DNA of 64,000 bases from Streptococcus mitis (GTDB lineage Bacteria > Bacillota > Bacilli > Lactobacillales > Streptococcaceae), in the NCBI RefSeq assembly GCF_000722765.2, contig NZ_CP028415.1, positions 1,866,501-1,930,500 on the forward strand, given 5' to 3'. The notes below the pieces were generated by a model. The model saw only the letters and a list, made by a program, of their open reading frames with translations, was not told the origin of the DNA and ran no database searches. The translations under genes were made by a program, and so were the position numbers. Numbering within the stretch: position 1 is the first letter of the stretch; each line of letters starts with the position of its first letter. Positions 30,697 to 40,070 of the stretch are shown one piece after another.

Positions 30697-33129
30697 TTAT
30701 GCAATATCAAATTTTAACTGGCCTGCTTTGACACCAATCTTAAGTGTGTTACCTGCCACCAAATCTCCCTTAAGAAGAAGTTCTGCCAACTTGTCCTCCA
30801 CTTCTGTTTGCAGGGTTCTGCGAAGTGGACGAGCCCCCATCTCTGGGTCATATCCTTTATTTGCCAACAATTTCAGTGCTGAAGCTTGTAATTTCAAGTC
30901 AATGCCTTTTTCAGCCAAACTTGCCACTAAAGGTTTGACCATAATCTTCACCACTTCCTGCATATGATCGCTAGACAGGCTATGGAAGACCACCTTTTCA
31001 TCAATACGATTAATAAACTCAGGTCTATAAGCTTTTTTCAGCTCTTCAAACATGCGTTTTTCCATATTTTCCTGGTCAAAACGAATGTCCTTAGCTCCAA
31101 ATCCGACAGTCTTATCATCCCGAAGGGCTGTCGCACCAAGGTTTGACGTCATTATGATAATAGTATTTGAAAAGTCAACCTTGCGTCCCTTGCTATCGGT
31201 TAAGACACCGTCATCCAAGACCTGCAAGAGAACATTAAAGATGTCTGGGTGAGCTTTTTCTACCTCATCAAAGAGGAGAACAGAGTATGGTTTATTGCGA
31301 ACCTTCTCGGTCAACTCCCCACCTTCTTCATAACCCACATAACCCGGAGGAGCTCCATTGAGACGACTGGCTGCAAATTTCTCCATATACTCACTCATAT
31401 CAAAGCGGATAAGGGCTGATTCGTCGTCAAAAAGAACTTCTGCCAAAGCCTTGGCCAATTCGGTCTTACCGACACCTGTAGGCCCTAGGAACATAAAGGA
31501 ACCAATCGGACGCTTATGACTACGAATCCCTGACTGGTTGCGGCGAATCGCACGGCTAATGCTTGAAACAGCTTGATCTTGACCGATGACACGTTTGTGC
31601 AATTCAGCTTCCAAATTCAGGTATTTCTTAGCGTCTGTCTGAGTCAGTTTTTGGACTGGAATACCTGACAAGCGACTCAAGGTGGTCAAAATATCAGACT
31701 CTGTCACCAAGTCTTTATAGACAGGCACTTCCTCTTCTTTTGCGATTAGCTGGGCTGCCTGTTTCCACTTGCCATCTATCAAGGCCTTGTCAGCTGGACT
31801 CAAACCTGAATCATCTGCTTTTACATGCTTAGCCTTATTTTGCACTGTTGCTGCTGCTTCATCCAAGAGATCAATAGCAGAGTCTGGCAAGTGACGACTA
31901 GTCAAATAACGATGAGCCATCTTAACAGCTGTTTCAACCGCTTCATCTGTGATTTGCACACGGTGATGTTTCTCATAAGTCGCCTTCAAGCCTTGTAAAA
32001 TGGTCATGCTGTCTGCCACACTTGGCTCTTCAATCGTCACTTTTGCGAAACGACGAGAAAGGGCTGCATCTTTTTCGATATGTTTTTGGTATTCTTCCTG
32101 AGTGGTCGCACCAACTGTTCTCAAAGTTCCACGCGCCAAGGCTGGCTTCAAGATATTGGCCGCATCTAGAGTTGAGTCAATCCCACTACCAGAACCCATG
32201 ATGGTATGAAGTTCATCGATAAAGAGGATGACTTGGCCATCTTCTTCAATATCCTTGATGATATTGTTCATGCGTTCTTCAAAGTCACCACGGAAACGTG
32301 TCCCTGCAACAACATTCATCAAATCAAGCTCTAACACGCGCATCTTAGCCATTTCTGCAGGTACATCACCACTAGCAATACGCTGGGCAAGCCCAAGCGC
32401 CAAGGCTGTTTTCCCGACACCAGCATCCCCAACCAAGACAGGGTTATTCTTGGTTTTACGGCTCAAGATTTGAATCATACGCGAGATTTCCTTATCTCGA
32501 CCGATGACTGGTTCTAACTTGCCAGAACGCGCTTGCTCTGTCAAATCATGCGTATAGTCCTCGAGACCACCACTCGGAGTCTGGGGCATGCCCATCATAT
32601 TAGCCATAGAATTTTGCTTATCAGCTACTGTACGATGGCGTTGGCGTAAAGCCTTGAGATCTTCACGAGTCCAACCTGCTCGTTCTTCTAAATTTCGACG
32701 AAGGGTAGCAATCTTAACCTGATCCTTCTTGTCTTCATAAGAAAAACCAGCCCTCTCCAAGATACGAGTCGCCAAGGCATTGCCATCATGCAAAATCGCA
32801 TAGAGGACATGCTCTGTCCCTAGCACCTTAGCATGGACCACTGACGCTACATACTCTGCTTCGTCAAAAAGGACCTGCAAACGATGAGAGAACGGCAATT
32901 CCGTAAAGGTTTCATCCTGGCTATAGTCCGTTTCAGTCAACTCCAAAGCAACTTCTTCTAAACGATCCATCTCATATGGATAATCATTTAAAGTTGCCCC
33001 TGCCACACTATAACTGTGATTAGACATGGCAATCAACAAGTGCCAAGACTCTAGGTAACGAGCTCCAAAATGGCCAGCAACCATGTAGGCACTTTCGATA
33101 CATTCATTCAATGCTTTTGAATAGTTCAT
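30697..33129 (-). CDS. clpC: ClpC AAA+ unfoldase
   Basis: The 810-residue Hsp100 protein has N-terminal Clp repeats (about 1-145). The first AAA module has Walker [11 protein letters not shown] and [15 protein letters not shown], and the second has [10 protein letters not shown] with [19 protein letters not shown]. It feeds substrates to ClpP and can act as a chaperone. It is co-transcribed with ctsR, one base downstream of it, and controlled by the CtsR operator at 33614-33631. Confidence 0.96.
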   Translation of the reverse strand: MNYSKALNECIESAYMVAGHFGARYLESWHLLIAMSNHSYSVAGATLNDYPYEMDRLEEVALELTETDYSQDETFTELPFSHRLQVLFDEAEYVASVVHAKVLGTEHVLYAILHDGNALATRILERAGFSYEDKKDQVKIATLRRNLEERAGWTREDLKALRQRHRTVADKQNSMANMMGMPQTPSGGLEDYTHDLTEQARSGKLEPVIGRDKEISRMIQILSRKTKNNPVLVGDAGVGKTALALGLAQRIASGDVPAEMAKMRVLELDLMNVVAGTRFRGDFEERMNNIIKDIEEDGQVILFIDELHTIMGSGSGIDSTLDAANILKPALARGTLRTVGATTQEEYQKHIEKDAALSRRFAKVTIEEPSVADSMTILQGLKATYEKHHRVQITDEAVETAVKMAHRYLTSRHLPDSAIDLLDEAAATVQNKAKHVKADDSGLSPADKALIDGKWKQAAQLIAKEEEVPVYKDLVTESDILTTLSRLSGIPVQKLTQTDAKKYLNLEAELHKRVIGQDQAVSSISRAIRRNQSGIRSHKRPIGSFMFLGPTGVGKTELAKALAEVLFDDESALIRFDMSEYMEKFAASRLNGAPPGYVGYEEGGELTEKVRNKPYSVLLFDEVEKAHPDIFNVLLQVLDDGVLTDSKGRKVDFSNTIIIMTSNLGATALRDDKTVGFGAKDIRFDQENMEKRMFEELKKAYRPEFINRIDEKVVFHSLSSDHMQEVVKIMVKPLVASLAEKGIDLKLQASALKLLANKGYDPEMGARPLRRTLQTEVEDKLAELLLKGDLVAGNTLKIGVKAGQLKFDIA

Positions 33130-33130
33130 C

Positions 33131-33589
33131 TTACTTCCCTTTTCTATCTACCTCTTGTATAACCTGTCGTAGCATGTTAGCTCGAAGGACTGGAGCTTCT
33201 TCTCCTAGAACGCGATCCAAAGCTACTGTCATCAGCAAATTCATCTCCTGCTTGGTCATCAATTCCTGCTCAACCAAAAGTTGTAGAATATCCTCATAAA
33301 TTTCTTGACTGACCCGCTCACCAATTGAGTAAAGCAGCTCCCTGAGCATTTCATGATGACTAGAAAACTCAATCCGTCCTATACGAATGTAGCCTCCACC
33401 ACCACGCTTACTTTCAACCAAGTAGCCTCTACTTTCCGTAAAGCGTGTCTTGATTACATAGTTAATCTGACTAGGAACAACCTGAAAGGTATCTGCCAAC
33501 TGACTCCGTTGCAACTCCACAATACCAGATTGATCTAAAATCGCCTTGATGTAGGCCTCAATATGATCCGATGTATTTTTAAATCTCAT
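33131..33589 (-). CDS. ctsR: CtsR, class III heat-shock repressor
   Basis: The 152-residue protein has the winged helix-turn-helix domain of CtsR with the glycine-rich wing KRGGGGYIRI (about residues 62-71), which senses temperature in the family. A C-terminal helical dimerisation domain follows. It represses its own operon with clpC, and usually clpP and other clp genes. It is first in the ctsR-clpC operon. Confidence 0.95.
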   Translation of the reverse strand: MRFKNTSDHIEAYIKAILDQSGIVELQRSQLADTFQVVPSQINYVIKTRFTESRGYLVESKRGGGGYIRIGRIEFSSHHEMLRELLYSIGERVSQEIYEDILQLLVEQELMTKQEMNLLMTVALDRVLGEEAPVLRANMLRQVIQEVDRKGK

Positions 33590-33613
33590 TACAAACCCAC
33601 CTCTCTCTTTAAA

Positions 33614-33637
33614 CCTTGACTATCTTTGACTATTATA
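33614..33637 (-). promoter_or_regulatory. CtsR operator and -10 of ctsR-clpC
   Basis: The minus strand carries a heptad repeat, AGTCAAAGATAGTCAAGG (33614-33631), matching the CtsR consensus RGTCAAANANRGTCAAA with one deviation. It begins one base after the -10 TATAAT (33632-33637), so bound CtsR would block initiation. Confidence 0.88.
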
Positions 33638-33659
33638 CCGAAATTTTCTCATTTTTAAA

Positions 33660-33703
33660 AGAAAAAGGGCGCTGGTAAAGGATAATCTTCACCAACTCCC
33701 TAT
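33660..33703 (-). terminator. Terminator of the thiamine-precursor transporter operon
   Basis: Minus-strand AGGGAGTTGGTGAAG pairs with CTTTACCAGCGCCCT (one mismatch and wobble pairs) around a short loop, followed by TTTTTC. Confidence 0.75.
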
Positions 33704-33707
33704 TTTT

Positions 33708-34436
33708 CTACTTATCTAAGCCTAATTCTACCAAGATTTGACGTTTGTAGGCAATCTTTTGGACTTCCTTGTCCTCATCTTCAGACCAATCTAGTTTAAT
33801 TTCTGAAACAATCTGCCCAGGGCGATTTTTCAAGATATAGATGCGGTCGCTGAGACTGAGGGCCTCCTCGATACTATGCGTGATGATCAAGGTTGTTAGC
33901 TGCAACTGCTTGTGAATCTCAAGGTACCAAGCGTGTAGTTCCATCTTGGTCATCTCATCCAAGGCGCTAAAGGCTTCATCTAAGAGAAAGAGCTTATGCC
34001 CGAAAAGATAGGTACGAAGCAAGGCCACACGCTGGCGCATCCCACCACTGAGTTCATGAGGGTATTTATCTCTTACAGCTGTCAACTGGAAGGTCGCAAG
34101 AATTTCATCCGCGCGGGCAATAGCTTCTGCCTTATCCACCTTTTGAATCAAGAGGGGCAGAATGATATTACCAAGCACCGTCTTGTGTTCCAAGAGCAGA
34201 TCCTTTTGCAACATATAACTCACGCGCCCCTTGGGATTTTCTTCACCATCAAGGACAATTCTCCCTGACTGAACTTCTAAAATCCCCGCAATTAGATTAA
34301 AGAGGGTGGTCTTCCCAACACCACTTGGGCCTAGGATAGAAACCACTTCACCTGAAGTTACTTTCAGATTGATATCCTCTAAAATCCTCTCTTGACCATA
34401 GGCATAACTGACGTGTTCTAATCTAATTTCTGTCAT
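33708..34436 (-). CDS. thiZ: ABC transporter ATPase for thiamine precursor (ThiZ-like)
   Basis: The 242-residue ATPase has Walker A GPSGVGKTTL, signature LSGGMRQRVALLRTYLF, Walker B LFLLDEAFSALDE and a His switch in IITHSIEEA. This is the nitrate/sulfonate/taurine-type ABC class that also includes ThiZ. It overlaps the binding-protein gene by one base and is under the TPP riboswitch, which defines its role. Confidence 0.85.
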   Translation of the reverse strand: MTEIRLEHVSYAYGQERILEDINLKVTSGEVVSILGPSGVGKTTLFNLIAGILEVQSGRIVLDGEENPKGRVSYMLQKDLLLEHKTVLGNIILPLLIQKVDKAEAIARADEILATFQLTAVRDKYPHELSGGMRQRVALLRTYLFGHKLFLLDEAFSALDEMTKMELHAWYLEIHKQLQLTTLIITHSIEEALSLSDRIYILKNRPGQIVSEIKLDWSEDEDKEVQKIAYKRQILVELGLDK

Positions 34437-35443
34437 TATTTCACAAATTCATTGGTAAAGCCTTTGTCTGTCAAATCTTCTTTAAGGATACCATTTTCTC
34501 TATCCCATTTGTAGAAGGCATTCCAGCGAGCTGCATCAAATTGACCCCATTTTTCCTTGTCGCTTGCGTATTCTTTTGACAAGTATTTTTGAGATTCGAT
34601 GACAAAGTCACGTTTTTCCTGAAGTTCAGGTGCATTTTTGATGAGGATATCAGCTGCTTCTTCTGGATGCTCCATGGCATATTGGTAGCCTTTTTTGATA
34701 GCTTGGATGACTTTACGAGCTTCTTCTTTGTTGTCTTTCAAATAGTCGTTGTTTGCGATAATAACTGGTGAGTAGTAGTCAAACTCCTTGACATAGTCTT
34801 TCAAGTACAAGAAGTTAGCATCTACACCTTGAGATTTTGCAAGGATACCATCCCATCCGTAGTAGATCCATGCAGTATCAAATACTCCATTAGCAATCGG
34901 TGTGATAGAGTTTGAGTCGTTGTTTGGTACTTTTTCAACCTTCTCAAAGTCCCCACCTTGTGATTCTACCAAGGTTTTCAACATAGCAAGTTCAGTTGGG
35001 TCATTCCAAGTCCCGTATTTCTTACCAACCAAGTCCTTTGGACTAGCTACATTGTCAGATTTACGAGAGATGATTCCTGATGTATTGTGTTCTACGATAG
35101 CTGCAACAGCAGTAATTCCTGCTCCTTTTTCCAATTTTTTAGCCATATAGTCTTGGAAATACACTGCAAATGGTGCCTTACCGTTAATAACTAAGTCAGA
35201 AGAACTTTCTTCTGGTGGCAATTTCAAATCAACATCCACTCCAGCTTCTTTGAAATAACCTTTTTCCTTGGCAACATAAAGCCCTGTGTGGTTGGTATTT
35301 GGTGTCCAGTCTAGGATAAAGTCAATCTTCTTAAGTTCTGCTTCCTTATTATCCTTAGAAGCAGTTCCTTGACCACAGGCCACAAGCACAACAGCTACAA
35401 GAGCTGTTAAAACAGTTAAAAACACTTTCCATGTTTTTTTCAT
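34436..35443 (-). CDS. thiY: Substrate-binding lipoprotein for thiamine precursor (ThiY-like)
   Basis: The 335-residue protein has a lipoprotein signal (VVLVACG, Cys at about 23). It carries the NMT1/THI5-like fold signature DWTPNTNHTGLYVAKEKGYF near residue 45, characteristic of pyrimidine-type thiamine precursor binders. It captures the ligand outside the membrane and delivers it to the permease. TPP control supports an HMP or related substrate. Confidence 0.88.
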   Translation of the reverse strand: MKKTWKVFLTVLTALVAVVLVACGQGTASKDNKEAELKKIDFILDWTPNTNHTGLYVAKEKGYFKEAGVDVDLKLPPEESSSDLVINGKAPFAVYFQDYMAKKLEKGAGITAVAAIVEHNTSGIISRKSDNVASPKDLVGKKYGTWNDPTELAMLKTLVESQGGDFEKVEKVPNNDSNSITPIANGVFDTAWIYYGWDGILAKSQGVDANFLYLKDYVKEFDYYSPVIIANNDYLKDNKEEARKVIQAIKKGYQYAMEHPEEAADILIKNAPELQEKRDFVIESQKYLSKEYASDKEKWGQFDAARWNAFYKWDRENGILKEDLTDKGFTNEFVK

Positions 35444-35481
35444 TTTGATTTCCTCTTTTCTTTTTCAGAAACATTCTAATT

Positions 35482-36243
35482 CTACGAACGTTTCCATTTA
35501 ATAACATATTTTTCACTGACATCAACCAGCTTCATACCCAAAAGGCTGATAATCGATACCAGAATAATAATAGCAAACATGGTATCATACTGAAACAGTT
35601 TCTTGGACTGAATCATGTAGACACCTAGTCCTTCAAAGCCTCCCAACCACTCAGATACTACTGTTGTGATAAAGGCATAGGAGACACTGACTCTCAGACC
35701 TGCATAAAAGTAAGGCAGGCTGACTGGGATTTTAAAATGCCACAGGATTTGCCAAGGCTTGGCCCGCATCAGACTAAACAAGGTCAACATATCCTTGTCA
35801 CAATGCCTAAAACCATCCAAAATGCTGACGATGATAGGAAAGGTTGTCGTCAAGATAATCAAGACAATCTTGGGCAAAATCCCATAACCTAGCCACAAGA
35901 CCAGAATAGGAGCTATAGCAATGGTCGGAATGGTCTGAACAACCACCATCATAGGGTAAATCAGGTCATTGAGCCAAGTCAAACTGTCCATAAGCACAGC
36001 CATGAGACAGGCAATCAAGACTCCCAAAACCAGCCCCAGTAAAGCCACTCTCAAGGTCGCCCAGCTATGGTGCCAGAGAAATTCTCTATCACGAACAAAG
36101 GCCTGGAGAATTTCAAGAGGTGTCGGCAGGATAAACTTGGGGAGAAGTTTAAGAAAACCTGCTAACTGCCAGATTGACAAGACTCCGAGAAAGCCCAATA
36201 GACTAATGTGTCGTCTCAGTATACTTTTCAAGTTTCTCATCAA
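35482..36243 (-). CDS. thiX: ABC transporter permease for thiamine precursor (ThiX-like)
   Basis: The 253-residue membrane protein has about six helices and the BPD_transp_1 EAA-type loop (DMLTLFSLMRAKPWQILWHF). It overlaps the preceding thiamine-binding protein gene by 41 bp, so translation is probably coupled. It works with ThiY and ThiZ of the same operon. Confidence 0.87.
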   Translation of the reverse strand: MMRNLKSILRRHISLLGFLGVLSIWQLAGFLKLLPKFILPTPLEILQAFVRDREFLWHHSWATLRVALLGLVLGVLIACLMAVLMDSLTWLNDLIYPMMVVVQTIPTIAIAPILVLWLGYGILPKIVLIILTTTFPIIVSILDGFRHCDKDMLTLFSLMRAKPWQILWHFKIPVSLPYFYAGLRVSVSYAFITTVVSEWLGGFEGLGVYMIQSKKLFQYDTMFAIIILVSIISLLGMKLVDVSEKYVIKWKRS

Positions 36244-36493
36244 TACTTAAAATCTCTCCTACATTTATTTTGACATTGGCAAAGACATTATCTGCCTCCT
36301 GCCTTGCCACTTCCAGCGCTTCTTTGAAAATGCGCATGAGCTCATCAAACTCCCCTTCCAAGACCGTTTCAAATGGTGTCACCACCATAGTCACCTCTTG
36401 AGCTTGCAGATAAGCAATGACCTGATCAATAACATCTATCCGATCAATCCCCTGTGATAGGGGTAAAACTTGCAAGGCAATGCTTGCTTTCAT
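36203..36493 (-). CDS. MTH1187/YkoF-family thiamine-binding protein
   Basis: Starting at ATG 36493, behind GAGGAGGTTGTT, it has 96 residues. The pattern MKASIALQVLPLSQG ... VIAYLQAQEVTMVVTPFETV ... LEGEFDEL matches the MTH1187/UPF0045 (DUF77) family of small thiamine-binding proteins. A longer frame upstream would start inside the riboswitch terminator and is rejected. It is first in the TPP-controlled operon. Confidence 0.85.
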   Translation of the reverse strand: MKASIALQVLPLSQGIDRIDVIDQVIAYLQAQEVTMVVTPFETVLEGEFDELMRIFKEALEVARQEADNVFANVKINVGEILSIDEKLEKYTETTH

Positions 36494-36523
36494 AACAACC
36501 TCCTCTTCTCGTTTTCCTTTGAC

Positions 36524-36556
36524 AAAAAGAAAAACCTTTACCATATATGGAAAAGG
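36524..36556 (-). terminator. Riboswitch expression-platform terminator
   Basis: Minus-strand CCTTTTCCATATATGGTAAAGG forms a hairpin (21-nt arms-and-loop region with one mismatch) followed by TTTTTCTTTTT. It lies between the TPP aptamer and the first start codon. Confidence 0.85.
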
Positions 36557-36577
36557 TGCAGAATAGACTAAGTATCG

Positions 36578-36653
<76 letters not shown>

Positions 36654-36669
36654 TATATTATATGGACAT

Positions 36670-36698
36670 ATGATAGCGCAAAATAAAAAAAATGTCAA
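36670..36698 (-). promoter_or_regulatory. Promoter of the TPP-controlled operon
   Basis: Minus-strand TTGACA (36693-36698) and TATCAT (36670-36675) with 17 bp spacing, just upstream of the aptamer. Confidence 0.8.
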
Positions 36699-36710
36699 GG
36701 AAACTGCTTA

Positions 36711-36739
36711 CAGAAAAGAGTAGGAAAAATTTCCTACTC
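36711..36739 (-). terminator. cbpD terminator
   Basis: Minus-strand GAGTAGGAAA pairs with TTTCCTACTC, followed by TTTTCTG; it begins just after the cbpD stop. Confidence 0.85.
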
Positions 36740-36746
36740 CCATTTT

Positions 36747-37865
36747 CTATACTCGTTCTCCATCACTATTTACTCTGTAGCCATCCACCGTCGTATTAAC
36801 AGCTAAGGCGCCTGAAGAGTAAGAATAATACCACTTACCAGAGACTTGATACCAACCTGTTTTCATTGCCCCTGAACTATCCAAATAATACCACAGACCA
36901 TTTTCCTTTAACCATCCTGTCTGCATTTCACCAGATGATTTCAAATAATACCAGCTAGAGCCATCTTTCAGCCATCCCGTCGCCTTAGAACCATCTGATT
37001 TGAAATGATACCAACTACCATTTATTTTCTTCCAACCGACAGTTGAACTGTTATTGGATCCATAGTTAGAGCTATTTCCTGATTGATTCTGATAATTCTG
37101 TGAAGAGCTTACTCCCTCTAGCTGGATATAGCGACGACTTCCGTTATAAGCCGTATAACTCAACCACTTGTACCCATCTTTTTCGAGAATTTGATCATAA
37201 TGAACATTCTCTCCAGGATAATAGTAATCAATTGCAGTTGCGCTAGCTAGAGGCTGATTTTTGATAGCAGCCTTAGTCTTAAAATAATGTGTTCCTCCTG
37301 TTGAAACTGAGGATTGACTATTCCCAACACTGCCACCAGCTAAATCTTTAAAATGAATAAAACCAGTCATAGTATTCGCCTTCACGACGCGCTTATTGTA
37401 AGATTCCCTTATTCCATAGTTGTATTCTTCAATCTCAATCTCATCTCCTATTACATTTGACACCCAAGCAACATGACCATAAGTTCCTGCAGTAGACCAA
37501 GCAATAGAGCCAATCGTCGGTGTATTATCTACACGATACCCTTCACGACGAGCACGATGACCCCATTCATTCGCATTTCCATAAGCTGCCGGAATCTCAA
37601 AACCATTTACACCACTTAAGCGAAAGGCTGCAAAAGAAGTACACTGACGAGAATACATGCGCCACTTGTCAATCTCCTGACTGCCATTTTTATAATAAGC
37701 AGGATAATCATCCCCACGCGCAATCGATCCATTTCCTCCGGAATAGGCATATACACTATCACCCGCTGCTAGCATCAATCCTACTACTAAAAAGGGAACA
37801 ACTTTTTTAGCTGATTTTCTAAAAGAAAATCCTGTCTCTGTTACTTTGAATGGTAAAACTTTCAT
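36747..37865 (-). CDS. cbpD: CbpD-like choline-binding murein hydrolase, short form
   Basis: The 372-residue protein has a signal peptide (cleavage near VYA-YSGG). Its CHAP amidase domain (about 42-175) has the catalytic Cys in SRQCTSFAAFRL and His in TYGHVAWV. One SH3b domain (about 190-255) and four choline-binding repeats (GWxxxxGxWYY type, about 275-355) follow. CbpD is the competence-induced fratricin that lyses non-competent siblings. Pneumococcal CbpD is longer (about 448 residues) with two SH3b domains, so this is a reduced form. A ComX-type box lies at 37915-37922. Confidence 0.88.
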   Translation of the reverse strand: MKVLPFKVTETGFSFRKSAKKVVPFLVVGLMLAAGDSVYAYSGGNGSIARGDDYPAYYKNGSQEIDKWRMYSRQCTSFAAFRLSGVNGFEIPAAYGNANEWGHRARREGYRVDNTPTIGSIAWSTAGTYGHVAWVSNVIGDEIEIEEYNYGIRESYNKRVVKANTMTGFIHFKDLAGGSVGNSQSSVSTGGTHYFKTKAAIKNQPLASATAIDYYYPGENVHYDQILEKDGYKWLSYTAYNGSRRYIQLEGVSSSQNYQNQSGNSSNYGSNNSSTVGWKKINGSWYHFKSDGSKATGWLKDGSSWYYLKSSGEMQTGWLKENGLWYYLDSSGAMKTGWYQVSGKWYYSYSSGALAVNTTVDGYRVNSDGERV

Positions 37866-37914
37866 TCTTCCTCCTTGAAAAATAATATAAATCGAAGATT
37901 ACCTTCACTTAAAC

Positions 37915-37922
37915 TATTCGGA
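37915..37922 (-). promoter_or_regulatory. Competence box (SigX/ComX) of cbpD
   Basis: Minus-strand TCCGAATA, one change from the cin-box TACGAATA, follows a T-run and lies about 50 bp before cbpD. Confidence 0.75.
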
Positions 37923-37955
37923 GAAAAAAAGAAAAGTGAGAAAATTTCTCACTTT
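37923..37955 (-). terminator. Terminator of the gdpP-rplI-dnaB-veg operon
   Basis: Minus-strand AAAGTGAGAAA pairs with TTTCTCACTTT, followed by TCTTTTTTT. The T-run runs directly into the cbpD competence box. Confidence 0.85.
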
Positions 37956-38220
37956 AGTCAAGATAATGAATCAAATTCTTTTCTGTAAGGATATCTGAGT
38001 AAGTAAAGGATTCAACGTAAACATTAGCTTGTTTATCTCCTTCAACATTCCCAAATTCAACGATAAATAGGGATGGATAAACCTCAATTAGCTTACCCAA
38101 TCTATTTTTTTGGCGCTTACGACCATTCTCCAAAGTCATTTCTACGACTTGTCCCTCATGTGCCTTGATTTCTTCTTTGATTTTTTTCATCTTGGCTACA
38201 TCTGTAAATGCATCTGACAT
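37954..38220 (-). CDS. veg: Veg family protein
   Basis: The 88-residue small basic protein matches the Veg family (EEIKAHEGQVVEMTLENGRK, then NRLGKLIEVYPSLFIVEF). In Bacillus Veg affects biofilm matrix expression. It starts one base after the dnaB stop codon and is the last gene of the operon. Confidence 0.85.
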   Translation of the reverse strand: MSDAFTDVAKMKKIKEEIKAHEGQVVEMTLENGRKRQKNRLGKLIEVYPSLFIVEFGNVEGDKQANVYVESFTYSDILTEKNLIHYLD

Positions 38221-38221
38221 C

Positions 38222-39574
38222 TTATGCCTCCCTCTTTGAGATACTTGAAAATTTATTGTATTCTTTTTGGAAAATTAATTCCACCGTTCCACGAGCTCCA
38301 CTACGGTTTTTCTCGATAATAACTTCTACCTTATTATTTGGTATGCCTTCCTCTTCTTCACCACCACGCTCATAGTAATCGTCGCGATAAAGAAAGGCTA
38401 CGATATCAGCGTCCTGCTCAATAGATCCAGATTCACGAATATCAGACAAGACCGGTCTCTTATCCTGACGTTGTTCTACACCACGAGAAAGCTGACTGAG
38501 AGCGATTACTGGAACCCTCAGTTCCTTAGCTAAAATTTTCAACTGACGTGAAATTTCCGAAACCTCTTGTTGACGATTTTCCCGACCAGTTCCCGAGATA
38601 AGCTGCAAATAGTCTATTAAAATCAAACCAAGATTTCCAGTTTCTTGAGCCAGTTTACGAGAACGAGAACGAATCTCTGTAATTCGAATCCCTGGCGTAT
38701 CATCGATATAGATACTTGCATTAGCTAGATTCCCTTGAGCAATGGTATATTTTTGCCACTCCTCATCTGTCAATTGCCCTGTACGGATAGAATGTGATTC
38801 CACCAAGCCTTCTGCAGCTAGCATACGATCCACTAGACTTTCCGCACCCATTTCGAGTGAAAAAATAGCAACCGTTTTGTCCAACTTAGTCCCAATATTC
38901 TGAGCAATATTCAATGCAAAGGCTGTCTTACCAACCGCCGGACGGGCTGCTAGGATAATCAACTCCTCCTCATGAAGTCCAGTCGTCATATGATCCAAGT
39001 CACGGTAGCCTGTCGCAATACCTGTAATATCGGTCGTTTGTTGCGAGCGAGCTTCCAGATTTCCAAAGTTGATATTCAACACATCTCGAATGTTCTTAAA
39101 TCCACTTCGATTAGCATTTTCGCTGACATCAATCAGACCTTTTTCTGCCTGAGCAATGATTTCATCAGCTGGTTGCGAAGCCTCGTAAGCTTGATTGACA
39201 GACTCTGTCAACTTGGAGATTAATCGCCGTAACATAGCCTTTTCTGCAACGATTTTAGCATAATACTCCGCATTAGCAGAAGTTGGCACAGAATTGACAA
39301 TCTCAACTAGGTAAGACAGGCCACCAATATTCTGTAAATCACCTTGATTATCAAGAATGGTACGAACCGTTGTTGCATCGATAGCATCGCCACGATCGGA
39401 TAAATCGACCATAGCTTGGAAAATCAAACGATGGGCATACTTAAAAAAGTCCCGAGATTCAATATATTCTCGTACAAAAACAAGCTTACTCTCGTCAATA
39501 AAGATAGCCCCCAAAACGGATTGTTCAGCTAAGATATCTTGAGGTTGTACTCGTAACTCTTCTACTTCTGCCAT
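38222..39574 (-). CDS. dnaB: Replicative DNA helicase DnaB
   Basis: The 450-residue protein has the N-terminal DnaB domain (about 10-115) and a RecA-like helicase domain with Walker A AARPAVGKTAFALNIAQN near residue 210. LILIDYLQLISG and VIALSQLSRGVEQR are also visible. It unwinds DNA ahead of the replisome. In pneumococci the gene is often called dnaC. It follows rplI by 43 bp. Confidence 0.96.
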   Translation of the reverse strand: MAEVEELRVQPQDILAEQSVLGAIFIDESKLVFVREYIESRDFFKYAHRLIFQAMVDLSDRGDAIDATTVRTILDNQGDLQNIGGLSYLVEIVNSVPTSANAEYYAKIVAEKAMLRRLISKLTESVNQAYEASQPADEIIAQAEKGLIDVSENANRSGFKNIRDVLNINFGNLEARSQQTTDITGIATGYRDLDHMTTGLHEEELIILAARPAVGKTAFALNIAQNIGTKLDKTVAIFSLEMGAESLVDRMLAAEGLVESHSIRTGQLTDEEWQKYTIAQGNLANASIYIDDTPGIRITEIRSRSRKLAQETGNLGLILIDYLQLISGTGRENRQQEVSEISRQLKILAKELRVPVIALSQLSRGVEQRQDKRPVLSDIRESGSIEQDADIVAFLYRDDYYERGGEEEEGIPNNKVEVIIEKNRSGARGTVELIFQKEYNKFSSISKREA

Positions 39575-39617
39575 CAGACTTCCCTTCCTTTTACAATCTT
39601 GTCAAGAAGGTGTAAAT

Positions 39618-40070
39618 TTATCCTTCTTTCACACGAAGATTGATTACACTTGTGATATCTTGATAGATTTTCACTGGCACATCAATCAAACCAACCGCTC
39701 GAATCGGAGCTTGTACTTGAATATGACGTTTATCAATCTTAATTCCAAATTGCTTTTGCAATTCTTCTGCAATTTTCTTATTGGTAATAGAACCAAAAGT
39801 ACGGCCATCTGGACCAACCTTTTCAACAAATTCTACAACAGTTTCTTCTGCTTCAAGTTGGGCTTTAATTGCTTTTGCTTCTGCAATCATCTCAGCGTGA
39901 GCTTTCTCTTCAGATTTTTGTTTACCACGAAGTTCACCTACAGCTTGAGCAGTTGCTTCTTTGGCTAGATTCTTTTTGATAAGAAAGTTTTGTGCATACC
40001 CTGTTGGTACTTCCTTAATTTCGCCTTTTTTACCTTTTCCTTTAACATCTGCTAAAAAGATTACTTTCAT
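39618..40070 (-). CDS. rplI: 50S ribosomal protein L9
   Basis: The 150-residue protein has the L9 N-terminal signature [20 protein letters not shown], a long central helix and a C-terminal domain. The start codon overlaps the gdpP stop by 4 bp. Length is normal. Confidence 0.97.
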   Translation of the reverse strand: MKVIFLADVKGKGKKGEIKEVPTGYAQNFLIKKNLAKEATAQAVGELRGKQKSEEKAHAEMIAEAKAIKAQLEAEETVVEFVEKVGPDGRTFGSITNKKIAEELQKQFGIKIDKRHIQVQAPIRAVGLIDVPVKIYQDITSVINLRVKEG

